Part shown: positions 14,013-21,956 of the stretch, piece after piece | Layout of the letters: each line of letters opens with the position of its first letter | Position numbering within the stretch: the first letter of the stretch is position 1 | Assembly (NCBI GenBank): GCA_031976395.1 | Contig: DALYLJ010000027.1 | Location: forward strand, 1-26,355 | From: UBA11164 sp002420085 | Lineage (GTDB): Bacteria; Pseudomonadota; Gammaproteobacteria; Xanthomonadales; Xanthomonadaceae | Reading direction: 5' to 3' | DNA: 26,355 bases | Notes under the pieces: generated by a model | Database searches by the model: none | The model's input: only the letters and a program-made list of their open reading frames with translations | Told to the model about the DNA's origin: nothing | Position numbers and translations under genes: made by a program

Positions 14013-16091
14013 TCAGAAGTAGCTGCGGATTCCGAATGCCAGCGAGCGACCCGGCAGCGGTGCGATGTCGCGCAGGAACGAGGTGTGGGCGCGGGCAGTG
14101 CGATCGGCCAGATTGTTGCCGTCCAGGAACACTTCCCAGCCGGTCTGGCCGTGGTCCCAGTGGTAGGACAGATGGGCGTTGAGCAGGGTGTAGCCCTCGC
14201 TCGGCGTCTCGAACATGGCGACCCGGTCCTGATCGGCGTAGCGAATCGCGCCGAAACGGGCACGCCAGCCATCCAGCCGCCAGTCCAGTTCGGCGCCGAT
14301 GCGCCGGCTCGGAATGCGTGGCAGGTCTTCGCCGGCATCGAGTCGGCCGCGCACCCCATCGGCGAAGGTCTTCAGCCGCCACTCGCCGGTAGCGTTGTCG
14401 GCCAGCACGGCGGCGAGTTCGATCTCGTAACCGGTGAATCGGGCATCGGCCTGGGTCCACAGGCGCACCGGCAGGCCGTCCTCGATGTCATCGGTCTCGG
14501 CAAGGAAGATGAAGTCGTCGAAGGCGCTGTGGTAGACCGCCAGTTTGCCTTCCAGCGGGCCACGGTGCAGGTGCAGGCCCAACTCGGCGCGATTGGCGGT
14601 TTCCGTGCCGAGGTCGGGATCGCCGATCTCGAAGCTCTGGGTGGCGACGTGCGGGCCATCGGAGAGCAACTCTTCAGGTGAGGGTGCCCGTTCGGCCCGA
14701 TCGAGGCCGAGGCTCAGATGCCAGTCGCTGTCGAGTTCGTAGCGAAACGCCAGCGAGGCGCTGAACAGGTCGAAATCCAGATCGGCGCCGGCCTCCGGTT
14801 CCACCTCGACGCGATCGAAACGGGCGCCTAGTTCGACGCCCAGCGGGCCGAACGCTTTGCGTTCGAGCAGGAACACGCCCCAATCCTGGCTGTCGTTGCC
14901 GGGTACGAAGGCCTCCTCGCCGACCGCGAGGAATTCGCGTTGGCTGAACTGGATGCCGTAGGCGCCGGTCCAGCCGGCGATCGCCTGGTGGACCAGTTCC
15001 AGTCGGGCCTCCCAGGCATCATTGTCGAACCGGGTGCCGATTTCATCCCCTTCCAGTTCGATGTGTCGGTAGTTGTTGATGCCGACCTTGACCTGGGCCG
15101 ATTCGTGGCCGGCGAATGGATCGAACAGGCCAGCCTTGAAGTCCCAGCGGGTCTGGCCGAGGTCGATCCGCACCGGACCTTCCTCTTCCTCTTCCTCACC
15201 GTCCCCACCGTCTGCCTCTTGTTCGCCGTGCGCGCCTTCGGGAATGCCATAGAGCGTCTCGAACCGGCTGATCGAGGCGCCGACGAAACCGCGCTTGCCG
15301 ACCCAGGACAGGCCGAACGCGCCGGTTTCGGTCTCCACGGCGCTGTTCTCCAGGGTGCCGCGCGCGCCCGGTTGGTCGGCGTCGCGCAGTTGCGGTGCCA
15401 GGGCAAAGCCAGGAATCTCGAAGTCGTCGGTGTCACGGTTGAGGTAATCGATGTGCCAGGCAAACCGGCCGATCGCGCCATCCAGTCGGGCCATGCCGGT
15501 GAACTCGTCGGAGACGCTGTTGCCGCGCAGTTCGACCCGGCCGGCGAACGGTTGCTCCGGTAGTGTCTGATGGATGCGGCCATCGACCACATTGACCGCG
15601 CCACCGATCGCGCCGCTGCCGAACAGCAGGCTGGCCGGTCCCTTCAGCACTTCGATCTGGTCGGCGAGGAACGGTTCGATACTGACCGCATGGTCGCCGC
15701 TGACGGTGGATACGTCGAGCGCGGCGGTGCCGCCATTGAGTACCTGCACGCGAGCACCGTCCAGGCCACGGATGACCGGTCGTGAGGCGCCGGGCGCGAA
15801 GGCCGAGGAATGCACGCCGGGGACACGGGCGAGGGTGTCGCCGAGGCCGGCCGACTTGACGGCATCCAGGCGTTCGCCGGCCAGCACTTCGACCGGTGCG
15901 ATCACGTCATCGACCATCTGGCCGAGTGGTCGGGCGGTGACCACCAATGCATCGAGTCGTTTGGCGGCATCGTGGTCGTGCTGGCCAGGATGCTGGGCGG
16001 ATGCGCTGCCGGCCAGGGCGAAGCCCAGCGCCAGAGCCAGCGGCCGACGGGCGAGGGTGGGGCGGGTCTGCGGGATGCGACGTGTGTTCAT
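14013..16091 (-). CDS. TonB-dependent outer-membrane receptor, ZnuD-like
   Basis: 692 residues with a signal peptide (ALALGFALAGSASAQ) and then a His-rich mature start (HPGQHDHD). The plug domain covers about residues 45-160: LDALVVTARPLGQ, SRPVIRGLDGARVQVLNGG, TAALDVSTVSGDHAVSIEPF and IEVLKGPASLLFGSGAIGGA. The remainder is a 22-strand barrel ending in IRSYF with the terminal Phe needed for BAM assembly. The plug sequence, notably SGDHAVSIEP and GAIGGAVNVVDGRI, closely follows Neisseria ZnuD, a zinc receptor. An extracellular-loop candidate is rich in His and acidic residues (GAHGEQEADGGDGEEEEEEG). ATG at 16091 gives the signal peptide. It is divergent from a MerC gene, sharing an overlapping promoter with a Zur-like half-site. 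Zinc as substrate is a family-based inference. Confidence 0.88.
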   Translation of the reverse strand: MNTRRIPQTRPTLARRPLALALGFALAGSASAQHPGQHDHDAAKRLDALVVTARPLGQMVDDVIAPVEVLAGERLDAVKSAGLGDTLARVPGVHSSAFAPGASRPVIRGLDGARVQVLNGGTAALDVSTVSGDHAVSIEPFLADQIEVLKGPASLLFGSGAIGGAVNVVDGRIHQTLPEQPFAGRVELRGNSVSDEFTGMARLDGAIGRFAWHIDYLNRDTDDFEIPGFALAPQLRDADQPGARGTLENSAVETETGAFGLSWVGKRGFVGASISRFETLYGIPEGAHGEQEADGGDGEEEEEEGPVRIDLGQTRWDFKAGLFDPFAGHESAQVKVGINNYRHIELEGDEIGTRFDNDAWEARLELVHQAIAGWTGAYGIQFSQREFLAVGEEAFVPGNDSQDWGVFLLERKAFGPLGVELGARFDRVEVEPEAGADLDFDLFSASLAFRYELDSDWHLSLGLDRAERAPSPEELLSDGPHVATQSFEIGDPDLGTETANRAELGLHLHRGPLEGKLAVYHSAFDDFIFLAETDDIEDGLPVRLWTQADARFTGYEIELAAVLADNATGEWRLKTFADGVRGRLDAGEDLPRIPSRRIGAELDWRLDGWRARFGAIRYADQDRVAMFETPSEGYTLLNAHLSYHWDHGQTGWEVFLDGNNLADRTARAHTSFLRDIAPLPGRSLAFGIRSYF

Positions 16092-16154
16092 GGGGTTTGA
16101 TTCGGGTCTGGTGGGCAGGGTCGTCAGGTGGGTCGGTCGTGGTGGGGCAGGAGC

Positions 16155-16183
16155 TTGAGCGCGACCGGCTGAAATGTTATACT
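16155..16183 (+). promoter_or_regulatory. Promoter of the MerC-family gene
   Basis: -35 TTGAGC (16155-16160), a 17-bp spacer and -10 TATACT (16178-16183). The expected start near 16190 is only about 6 bases from the first in-frame ATG (16196), or 24 from the second (16214), so the message is nearly leaderless. Confidence 0.6.
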
Positions 16184-16193
16184 GTTTCAATCT
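16171..16193. promoter_or_regulatory. Candidate Zur operator (one perfect half-site)
   Basis: GAAATGTTATA (16171-16181) matches all 11 bases of the left half of the enterobacterial Zur box; the right half (TGTTTCAATCT) matches only about 5 of 11. The site covers the -10 boxes of both divergent promoters, so one bound repressor would shut both genes. A zur gene lies about 4 kb away. Assignment is by similarity to the known consensus and context. Confidence 0.5.
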
Positions 16194-16204
16194 AAATGCA
16201 ACAA
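16176..16204 (-). promoter_or_regulatory. Promoter of the ZnuD-like receptor gene
   Basis: On the minus strand, -35 TTGTTG (16204-16199), a 17-bp spacer and -10 TATAAC (16181-16176). Its -10 overlaps that of the opposing MerC promoter by four bases (16178-16181), so the two promoters face each other across shared DNA and should compete. The expected leader is about 78 bases. Confidence 0.6.
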
Positions 16205-16663
16205 TGTAACGAAATGGCCTCGCCACGCCGCCGCAAGCACCCGTCCAGCACCGTCTCCCGTCGTTTCTCGGCCGGCTTCGTGGATCGTGTCGGTGCGCTC
16301 GGCTCGCTGCTGTGCGCGGTTCATTGCGCCTTGCTGCCGCTGGCGATCGCACTGGCGCCTGGTCTCGGCCTCGGGCTGCTGGCCTCGGCCGGATTCGAGA
16401 CCGCCTTCCTCGCCTTCGCCACCGTGCTCGCCCTGGTCAGCCTGATTCAGGGCTATCGCCGCCATCGTGCCTATCGCGCCATGATGTTCCTGGCTCCGGG
16501 CCTGTTGATCATGTGGTCCAGCCAGTGGCTGCCGGGGCTCGGTCATGAGGGCATCGCCCATGCTGTGCTGATGACCGTCGGTGGAACTTTGATCGGTGTC
16601 GCCCACATCCTCAATCTGCGACTGTCGCATGGGCACATGCATGATGCCTGCTGCGGTCACTGA
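16196..16663 (+). CDS. MerC-domain inner-membrane protein
   Basis: 155 residues (149 if the second ATG, 16214, is used; neither has a Shine-Dalgarno). Four hydrophobic helices: GALGSLLCAVHCALLPLAIA, ASAGFETAFLAFATVLALVS, YRAMMFLAPGLLIMW and AVLMTVGGTLIGVAHIL. The first helix carries C-x-x-H-C (C34-A-V-H-C38 counted from 16214), comparable to the cysteine pair that gives MerC its metal binding. The C-terminus SHGHMHDACCGH is rich in His and Cys. MerC of mercury resistance moves Hg(II) across the inner membrane, but there is no mer operon here. Pairing with a ZnuD-like receptor and a Zur-like site suggests transport or sensing of zinc or a similar metal; this is inference. Confidence 0.8.
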   Translation: MQQCNEMASPRRRKHPSSTVSRRFSAGFVDRVGALGSLLCAVHCALLPLAIALAPGLGLGLLASAGFETAFLAFATVLALVSLIQGYRRHRAYRAMMFLAPGLLIMWSSQWLPGLGHEGIAHAVLMTVGGTLIGVAHILNLRLSHGHMHDACCGH

Positions 16664-16739
16664 GCGGCTCGTCCGCTGATCTGCCGCCGGGGTCGTCAGG
16701 GTCCGCAGCGGGCGGGCCGCTCTGTCGGCCATCTGGTCT

Positions 16740-16769
16740 CAGCCGAGAGGTGCTCAGCCGAGAGGTGCT
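16740..16769. repeat. 15-bp perfect tandem duplication upstream of THX gene
   Basis: CAGCCGAGAGGTGCT is repeated head to tail (16740-16754 and 16755-16769). The second copy ends at the first base of the candidate -35 box of the THX gene. Confidence 0.9.
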
Positions 16770-16797
16770 TGGTAGCGCCCGCCGCCGGTGCTACGCT
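16769..16797 (+). promoter_or_regulatory. Candidate promoter of the THX gene
   Basis: -35 TTGGTA (16769-16774), a 17-bp spacer and -10 TACGCT (16792-16797). A start near 16804 leaves a 30-base leader with the strong GAGGAG site before the ATG at 16834. Confidence 0.45.
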
Positions 16798-16833
16798 ACG
16801 CGCCCGTACAACTGCACGACAGAGGAGTTCACG

Positions 16834-17019
16834 ATGGGCAAGGGCGACATGAAGACGGCCAAGGGCAAGCGATTCGCCGGAAGTTACGGTAATTCCCGTC
16901 CCCATGGGGTCAGTGGCAAGGCCGCCGCCGCCGGCAGCAGTGCCGTCAGCACCCCAGCCAAGACGGCTGCCAAGCGGGCGCCGGCTGCCAAGAAGACTCC
17001 GGCCAGGAAATCGGCCTGA
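16834..17019 (+). CDS. 30S ribosomal protein THX
   Basis: 61 residues. MGKGDMKTAKGKRFAGSYGN closely matches the Thermus THX peptide (MGKGDRRTRRGK..RGTYG), which sits in a cavity at the top of the 30S head and stabilises it. After RPHGVSGK the chain continues as a Lys/Ala/Pro-rich tail (AAK, PAAKK, PARK units) resembling bacterial histone H1-like tails. The family's core needs only the first ~25 residues, so the tail is a lineage extension. ATG at 16834 has GAGGAG 6 bases upstream. The gene stands alone between MerC and the convergent hutI, with a hairpin after it. Confidence 0.85.
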   Translation: MGKGDMKTAKGKRFAGSYGNSRPHGVSGKAAAAGSSAVSTPAKTAAKRAPAAKKTPARKSA

Positions 17020-17035
17020 GCCAGGATCGGTCGCA

Positions 17036-17059
17036 GCGCTGGGCGTTCCTGCCCAGCGC
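17036..17059. terminator. Hairpin between the convergent THX and hutI genes
   Basis: GCGCTGGGC (17036-17044), loop GTTCCT, GCCCAGCGC (17051-17059): a perfect 9-bp stem 16 bases after the THX stop codon. No T-run; it could serve both genes. Confidence 0.6.
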
Positions 17060-17103
17060 CGACCCAGACTCGGCCGAGCGTCCGGACGAACGGGCTTTCG
17101 GCT

Positions 17104-18339
17104 TCATTCTCGGTGGCGCGCGTAGGCGTGCCGACCACCGATCCACAGTCCTTCGAGTGGCGAGCCACCCAGCCAGTAGCTCAGTTCGGAGGGTTCGGAC
17201 AGCCGCCACAAGGCGAGGTCGGCACGCAGTCCGGGCGCCAGTCGGCCCCGGTCGTTCAGGCCGAGCGCATGCGCGGCATTGACCGTCGCTCCCCGTAGGG
17301 CCTCGCTCGGGGTCAGGCCGAATTGGACGCAGGCGAGCGCCATCGCCAGGCGCAGTGACAGCAGGGGCGAACTGCCAGGGTTGCAGTCGCTGGCCACGGC
17401 CATGGCCACGCCCTGGCTGCGCATGGCTGCGATCGGTGGCTTGCGGGTCTCGGCCAGGCAGACGTAGGCGCCGGGCAGCAGCACGGCAATCGTACCGCTC
17501 TGCGCCATCGCGGCGACCCCGGCCGGGTCGGTGTATTCCAGATGATCGGCACTGAGTCCGTCGAAACGGGCGGCAAGCGCCGCGCCACCGAGGTCGGACA
17601 GTTGATCGGCATGCAGTTTGACCGGCAGGCCGAGTTGCCGGGCACGGGCAAACAGTCGGGCAACCTGATCCGGTGTGAAGCCGATGCCCTCGCAGAAGGC
17701 ATCGACGGCGTCGGCCAGGCCGGATTCGGCGATCGCCGGCAGCACGATCCGACACAGGTGTTCGATGTAGTCGTCGTGGCGCCCGGCGAATTCGGTGGGC
17801 AGGGCGTGGGCACCGAGAAAGCTGGTTCTCACCTCGATTCCCAGTTCGCTGGCGATCCGACGCGCCACTCGCAGCATCTTCAGTTCGCTGTCGAGATCGA
17901 GGCCGTAGCCGGACTTGATCTCGATGGTGGCGACTCCGTCGTGCAGCAGCGCGGCTGCGCGCGGCAGCGACTCGGCCAGTAGCTGTTCCTCGCTGGCGGC
18001 GCGTACCGAGGCGACCGTGCCCAGGATGCCACCGCCTGCAGCGGCGATCTCGGCATAGCTGCGCCCGGCCAGGCGGAGTTCGAATTCGTGGCTGCGCCGA
18101 CCGGCGAAGACCAGATGGGTGTGGCAGTCGATCAGGGCCGGAGTCAGCAGGCCGGCGCCGGCATCGATGCGGATTCTGGCCGTCGTCGTGTTCGGGTCGA
18201 GTTCACCGCTGGCCGGTCCGAGTGCCGCGATCATGCCGTCACGCAGGGCGATGGCGCCGTTGTCGATCAGGCCGTAGCCGCTGTCTCCGACCAGGGTACA
18301 CAGGCGGGCATTGTGGATCAGGCAGTCGTGGTCGGACAT
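17104..18339 (-). CDS. hutI: Imidazolonepropionase
   Basis: 411 residues, normal for the family. The metal-binding motif is LIDCHTHLVFAGRRSHEFEL (His73, His75). KIKSGYGLD-type sequence is present (EIKSGYGLDLD), with VKLHADQLSDLGGAALAARF, the LSADHLEY histidine and MAVASDCNPGSSP near the C-terminal metal aspartate. This amidohydrolase opens imidazolone-5-propionate to N-formimidoyl-L-glutamate, the third step of histidine degradation, in the cytosol. ATG at 18339 gives the usual start (MSDHDCLIHNARLCTL); the longer frame runs into the upstream gap. hutF, which uses its product, lies about 3.6 kb away on the other strand. hutH and hutU are not in the window. Confidence 0.95.
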   Translation of the reverse strand: MSDHDCLIHNARLCTLVGDSGYGLIDNGAIALRDGMIAALGPASGELDPNTTTARIRIDAGAGLLTPALIDCHTHLVFAGRRSHEFELRLAGRSYAEIAAAGGGILGTVASVRAASEEQLLAESLPRAAALLHDGVATIEIKSGYGLDLDSELKMLRVARRIASELGIEVRTSFLGAHALPTEFAGRHDDYIEHLCRIVLPAIAESGLADAVDAFCEGIGFTPDQVARLFARARQLGLPVKLHADQLSDLGGAALAARFDGLSADHLEYTDPAGVAAMAQSGTIAVLLPGAYVCLAETRKPPIAAMRSQGVAMAVASDCNPGSSPLLSLRLAMALACVQFGLTPSEALRGATVNAAHALGLNDRGRLAPGLRADLALWRLSEPSELSYWLGGSPLEGLWIGGRHAYARHRE

Positions 18340-18470
18340 CGGGGCAGGCGTGGGGTCGGGTCGAGTAATGTTCGGGGCAGGGCGGAGCAGGCCGGTGCCG
18401 GCACGCTCATCGATCACTGATCGGACTGCAACAGTACCTGCATTTTTCGACAAACTGCTAGCATTGACCG

Positions 18471-19148
18471 ATGCGCGTGCTCCTGGTTGAAGATGATGCC
18501 CTCTTGGGCGATGGCATCCGGATCGCCCTGCGACGGGCGGGGATGACGGTGGACTGGCTGCGGGACGGCGAGTCGGCGCGAACTGCCCTCAAGCAGGACA
18601 GCTTCGACCTGGCCGTGCTCGATCTGGGCCTGCCCAAGGTCGATGGCATGGATGTGCTGCGGGCCTGTCGCAAGGCCGGCAATCCGGTGCCGGTGTTGAT
18701 CCTGACCGCACGCGATCAACTCAAGGATCGACTGGCCGCCCTCGACGAGGGCGCCGACGATTACCTGACCAAGCCGTTCGACGTGCCGGAATTGATCGCC
18801 CGTCTGCGGGCACTGTACCGACGCAGTCGCGGTCGCGCCGAATCACGCCTGACAGTCGGCGACATGAGCGTCGATGTCGCGGCGCGACAACTGTTCTGGC
18901 GTGGCCAGCCGATCGACCTGCCACGGCGCGAGTTCAGCCTGCTGCTGGCCCTGCTGGAGAACGCCGGCTCGGTGGTTTCCCGCGAAGTTCTGGAGCAGCG
19001 GGTCTACGGCTGGGATGAGGATGTCGACAGCAATGCCCTGGAAGTCCACGTCCACCATCTGCGCCGCAAACTGCCGCCGGCCATGATCCGCACGGTGCGT
19101 GGCGTCGGCTATGCCCTCGACCCCAATGCCGGGGGCGAGCGACCGTGA
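18471..19148 (+). CDS. Two-component response regulator, OmpR/PhoB family
   Basis: 225 residues. The receiver domain has acidic pocket Asp8/Asp9 (LLVEDD), phospho-acceptor Asp51 (VLDLGLPKVDG), Thr79 and Lys101 (LTKPF). The C-terminal winged helix (about residues 125-215) includes LPRREFSLLLALLENAGSVV, SNALEVHVHHLRRKL and the wing IRTVRGVGYAL. It is a DNA-binding regulator of the QseB/PmrA-like group. No Shine-Dalgarno precedes the ATG; TAGCAT at 18459-18464 could be a -10 that would start the message at or near the ATG. The stop codon overlaps the kinase GTG by 4 bases, so the two are co-translated. The stimulus is unknown. Confidence 0.92.
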   Translation: MRVLLVEDDALLGDGIRIALRRAGMTVDWLRDGESARTALKQDSFDLAVLDLGLPKVDGMDVLRACRKAGNPVPVLILTARDQLKDRLAALDEGADDYLTKPFDVPELIARLRALYRRSRGRAESRLTVGDMSVDVAARQLFWRGQPIDLPRREFSLLLALLENAGSVVSREVLEQRVYGWDEDVDSNALEVHVHHLRRKLPPAMIRTVRGVGYALDPNAGGERP

Positions 19149-20614
19149 CCTCGCTGCGGCGCATGCTGACGCTCGGCCTGGCCGGCGGCATCTTCGCCAC
19201 CACCGTGATCAGTGGCTGGTTCAGTTATCGGGAAGGGCTGGCCGAAGCCAACGAACTGTTCGATGCCAAGCTGGCGCATTCGGCTCGGGTGTTGCAGGCA
19301 TTGCTCGATCGCCGGCTGGTCGAGGACATGCCGGACGGGATCGGCGAGCCGCTGGTCGTCGAGGTCTGGAAGGCCGGCCCGGAGCATCTCGCCGAACCGG
19401 ATGCCGACGAAGGGCTGGCCTTCGTCCAGGGGCATGTGTACGAAACCGAACTGGCCTTCCAGGTCTGGGACAGTCAGGGCCACCTGCGCGCCCATTCCGA
19501 GGACGGCCTGTTGCAGCCGCTGGCGCCCCTGCAGCCGGGGTTTTCCCGGCAGACCCATCACGGTGAGCGTTGGCGGGTGTTCGCCGTGTATTCCGACAGC
19601 GGGCTGTGGTATCTGGTCGGGGAGGACAATCGGATCCGCAAGTCGCTCGCCAAGCAGGTCGCCTGGGGCATCGTCATTCCGCCATTGCTGACCTTGCCGG
19701 CGATGATCGCCCTGGTCTGGCTGTTGCTCGCCTGGGGCATGCGTGATGTCCGGGGTCTGGTCAAGCAGATCAATGCCCGTGCCGGCGGCCGACTCGATCC
19801 GATCGTGGTCGGTCGGACGCCGCGTGAGGTCGCGGTGATCATCGGCTCGGTCAATGCCCTGCTCGGGCGACTGCGCTCGGCCCTGGAGCGTGAGCGCCGG
19901 TTCACCGGGGATGCCGCCCATGAACTGCGCACGCCGATCACGGCACTGCGCATCCATCTGGACAATCTCCGTTTTGCCGAGGATGCCGCAGACCGGCAAC
20001 ATGCGATCGAGAGTCTCGAACAGGCATTGCAGCGGCTGTCGCGCCTGATCGAGCAACTGCTGGCCTTGAGTCGACTGGAGCCGGGCGAGACCCTGCCCAA
20101 TCGCGCCGTGCTGCCGGTCGCGCCCTGCGTCGCGCGGGTGCTGGATGAGCCGGCGATCGTCGAACTGGCGCTGCCGGTGGATTTGCAGGCGCGCCTGGGG
20201 AGCGATGAATTGTTCGTCCTGGCGGATGTCACCAGCCTGGAACTGCTGGTCCGCAATCTGCTCGACAATGCCCTGCGCTACACCCCGAGCGGGGGTCGGG
20301 TCCGATTGACGGTCAATCGCGATGACGACCAGATGCTGCTGGAAATCGAGGACTCCGGCCCCGGTATTCCGGTTGAAGCCCGCGAGAAGGTGTTCGAGCG
20401 CTTCCATCGCGAGCTCGGCACCGAGCGCGATGGCAGTGGTCTCGGCCTGTCGATCGTGCGTCGGCTGGTCCGGATACTGGATGCCCGGATCCAACTCGAC
20501 GACAGCCCGGAACTGGGTGGGCTGCGGGTTCGGGTCTGGCTGCCCCTGGTGGCAGCCGATACAGCGACTGATTCAGCGGCCGATTCAACCGACGATCGCG
20601 CCGTCGGCACGTAG
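19145..20614 (+). CDS. Sensor histidine kinase (QseC/TctE-like)
   Basis: 489 residues starting at GTG, overlapping the regulator stop (GTGA). Domains: TM helix 1 (about 8-25), a periplasmic sensor region (30-165, resembling the 2CSK-N type), TM helix 2 (172-198, WGIVIPPLLTLPAMIALVWL), HAMP, then the HisKA dimerization helix with DAAHELRTP (phospho-acceptor His259). The ATPase domain has N box NLLDNALRYTP (371-381), G1 DSGPGIP (403-409), F box FERFHR and G2 GSGLGLSIV (430-438). It should phosphorylate the regulator encoded just upstream in response to a periplasmic cue that the sequence does not reveal. Its last 30 bases overlap the 3' end of the convergent CoA-transferase gene. Confidence 0.92.
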   Translation: MTSLRRMLTLGLAGGIFATTVISGWFSYREGLAEANELFDAKLAHSARVLQALLDRRLVEDMPDGIGEPLVVEVWKAGPEHLAEPDADEGLAFVQGHVYETELAFQVWDSQGHLRAHSEDGLLQPLAPLQPGFSRQTHHGERWRVFAVYSDSGLWYLVGEDNRIRKSLAKQVAWGIVIPPLLTLPAMIALVWLLLAWGMRDVRGLVKQINARAGGRLDPIVVGRTPREVAVIIGSVNALLGRLRSALERERRFTGDAAHELRTPITALRIHLDNLRFAEDAADRQHAIESLEQALQRLSRLIEQLLALSRLEPGETLPNRAVLPVAPCVARVLDEPAIVELALPVDLQARLGSDELFVLADVTSLELLVRNLLDNALRYTPSGGRVRLTVNRDDDQMLLEIEDSGPGIPVEAREKVFERFHRELGTERDGSGLGLSIVRRLVRILDARIQLDDSPELGGLRVRVWLPLVAADTATDSAADSTDDRAVGT

Positions 20615-21757
20615 GCGATCAGGGTCGAAACCGAACGCGCGAGCGATCGCCGCGCTGTGTTCGCCCAGTCGGGGTGGCGGCAGCCGATAGGCCACTGGGG
20701 TTTCCGATAGCCGCAGCGGACTGGCCACCATGGGCAGACCGGCCAGTTCGATCTTCAGTCCGCGTGAGATCGCCACCGGGCTGTCCAGCGCCTGTTTGAC
20801 GGTGTTGATCGCCGCTGCCGGAATCCCGGCCGCGCTCAATCGCTGCAACCAGTGTTCGACCGGTGCGCTGGCGAACAGCGCCTGCATCTCGCCGATCAAA
20901 GCATCGCGATGACCGACCCGTTCGGCATTGTCGCGGTAGCGTGGGTCGTTGAGCCAGTCCGGCCGGTCGAGTGCCTGGCACAGGCTGCGCCAGAGTTTTT
21001 CACTGGCCACGGTCAGCACGAACTCGCCGTCAGCGGCGCGGAAGCTCTGGTAGGGCACGATGCTGGCGTGGGCATTGCCGTAGCGGCCGGCCTCTTCGCC
21101 CGAGAACAGGCAGGCGCTGGCGACATTGGCGAGTCCGCTCAACTGGCTGTCGAACAGGCTGACTGCGACCCGCTGGCCGACGCCATCGCGCGCGCGGGCC
21201 AGCAAGGCCGCGAGGATCGCGATCGCGGCATTCTGACCGGTCGCGATATCGGCCACGGCCACACCGACCTTGCTGGGTGGGCCATCGGCCGGCCCGGTGA
21301 TCGCCATCAATCCCGATTCGGCCTGGATCGCGAAGTCGTAGCCCGGTCGCTCGGCACCCACGCCGACCCGGCCGTAACCCGAGATCGAACAGTAGATCAG
21401 CCGGGGATTGAGATCGTGCAGGCGCTGGTAGCCGACGCCGAGCTTTTCCGCCGTGCCGGTTCGATAGTTCTCGATCAGCACGTCGGCGTCGCGGACCAGG
21501 GCATCGATCAGCGGTCGGGCAGCCGGGTTGAGCAGGTCGATCGCCAGCGACCGCTTGTTGCGATTGCAGCAGGCGAAGTAGGCCGAGATGTCGTCCTTGA
21601 ACGGTGGCCCGAGTCCTCGGGTGTCATCACCATCCAGCGGTTCGATCTTGATGACGTCGGCACCGAGGTCGGCGAGCAGCATGCTGCACCATGGCCCGGC
21701 CAGGACACGGGACAGTTCCAGAACCTTGATGCCGGAGAGCGCAGTCATGGCAGTCAT
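20585..21757 (-). CDS. Family III (CaiB/BaiF) acyl-CoA transferase
   Basis: 390 residues. Family motifs: KVLELSRVLAGPWCSMLLAD then LGADVIKIEPLDGDDTR near the N-terminus, NRNKRSLAIDL, LIENYRTGTAEKLGVGYQRL, the SISGYGR loop and RPGYDFAIQAESGLMAITG with the probable catalytic Asp141. The C-terminal half has the typical family III closing (RLPPPRLGEHSAAIARAFGF). These enzymes move CoA between carboxylic acids through mixed anhydride and glutamyl/aspartyl-CoA steps. The substrate cannot be read from sequence. ATG at 21757 or 21748 is possible; neither has a clear Shine-Dalgarno. It is divergent from hutF and convergent with the histidine kinase, overlapping the latter by 30 bases. A link to histidine catabolism is not supported. 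Confidence 0.88.
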   Translation of the reverse strand: MTAMTALSGIKVLELSRVLAGPWCSMLLADLGADVIKIEPLDGDDTRGLGPPFKDDISAYFACCNRNKRSLAIDLLNPAARPLIDALVRDADVLIENYRTGTAEKLGVGYQRLHDLNPRLIYCSISGYGRVGVGAERPGYDFAIQAESGLMAITGPADGPPSKVGVAVADIATGQNAAIAILAALLARARDGVGQRVAVSLFDSQLSGLANVASACLFSGEEAGRYGNAHASIVPYQSFRAADGEFVLTVASEKLWRSLCQALDRPDWLNDPRYRDNAERVGHRDALIGEMQALFASAPVEHWLQRLSAAGIPAAAINTVKQALDSPVAISRGLKIELAGLPMVASPLRLSETPVAYRLPPPRLGEHSAAIARAFGFDPDRLRADGAIVG

Positions 21758-21816
21758 CGCTGAGGCAGGGGAGGGTACGATCGGGGGCCGCGTCCGCCGA
21801 TTGCCGCATCGATCGT

Positions 21817-21854
21817 GAGGTCGGAGATCACGAGGACGGAGATCACGAGGTCGG
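21817..21854. repeat. 15-bp tandem repeat, about 2.5 copies, in the CoA-transferase/hutF divergent gap
   Basis: GAGGTCGGAGATCAC (21817-21831), GAGGACGGAGATCAC (21832-21846, one mismatch) and a partial GAGGTCGG (21847-21854). It lies between the two divergent start codons, where the promoters should be. I see no other structure in the ~200-base gap. Confidence 0.85.
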
Positions 21855-21956
21855 TCGGGCCACGATTCTGGCACAGCCGACCCGGATCCGGACACCATCG
21901 TCGTGGCGAGCGGCAGGTGTGTGCGGGGACGTGCGCGGGTCGCCAAGCGGATCGTG

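Noticed and set aside
13774..14022. Small open frames between the antitoxin and the TonB receptor
   Set aside because: Arg/Gly/Ser-rich, lacking ribosome sites, and mutually overlapping in several frames.
16196..16663. Mercury resistance determinant
   Set aside because: A MerC-domain gene alone, with no merR, merT, merP or merA nearby; context points to zinc instead.
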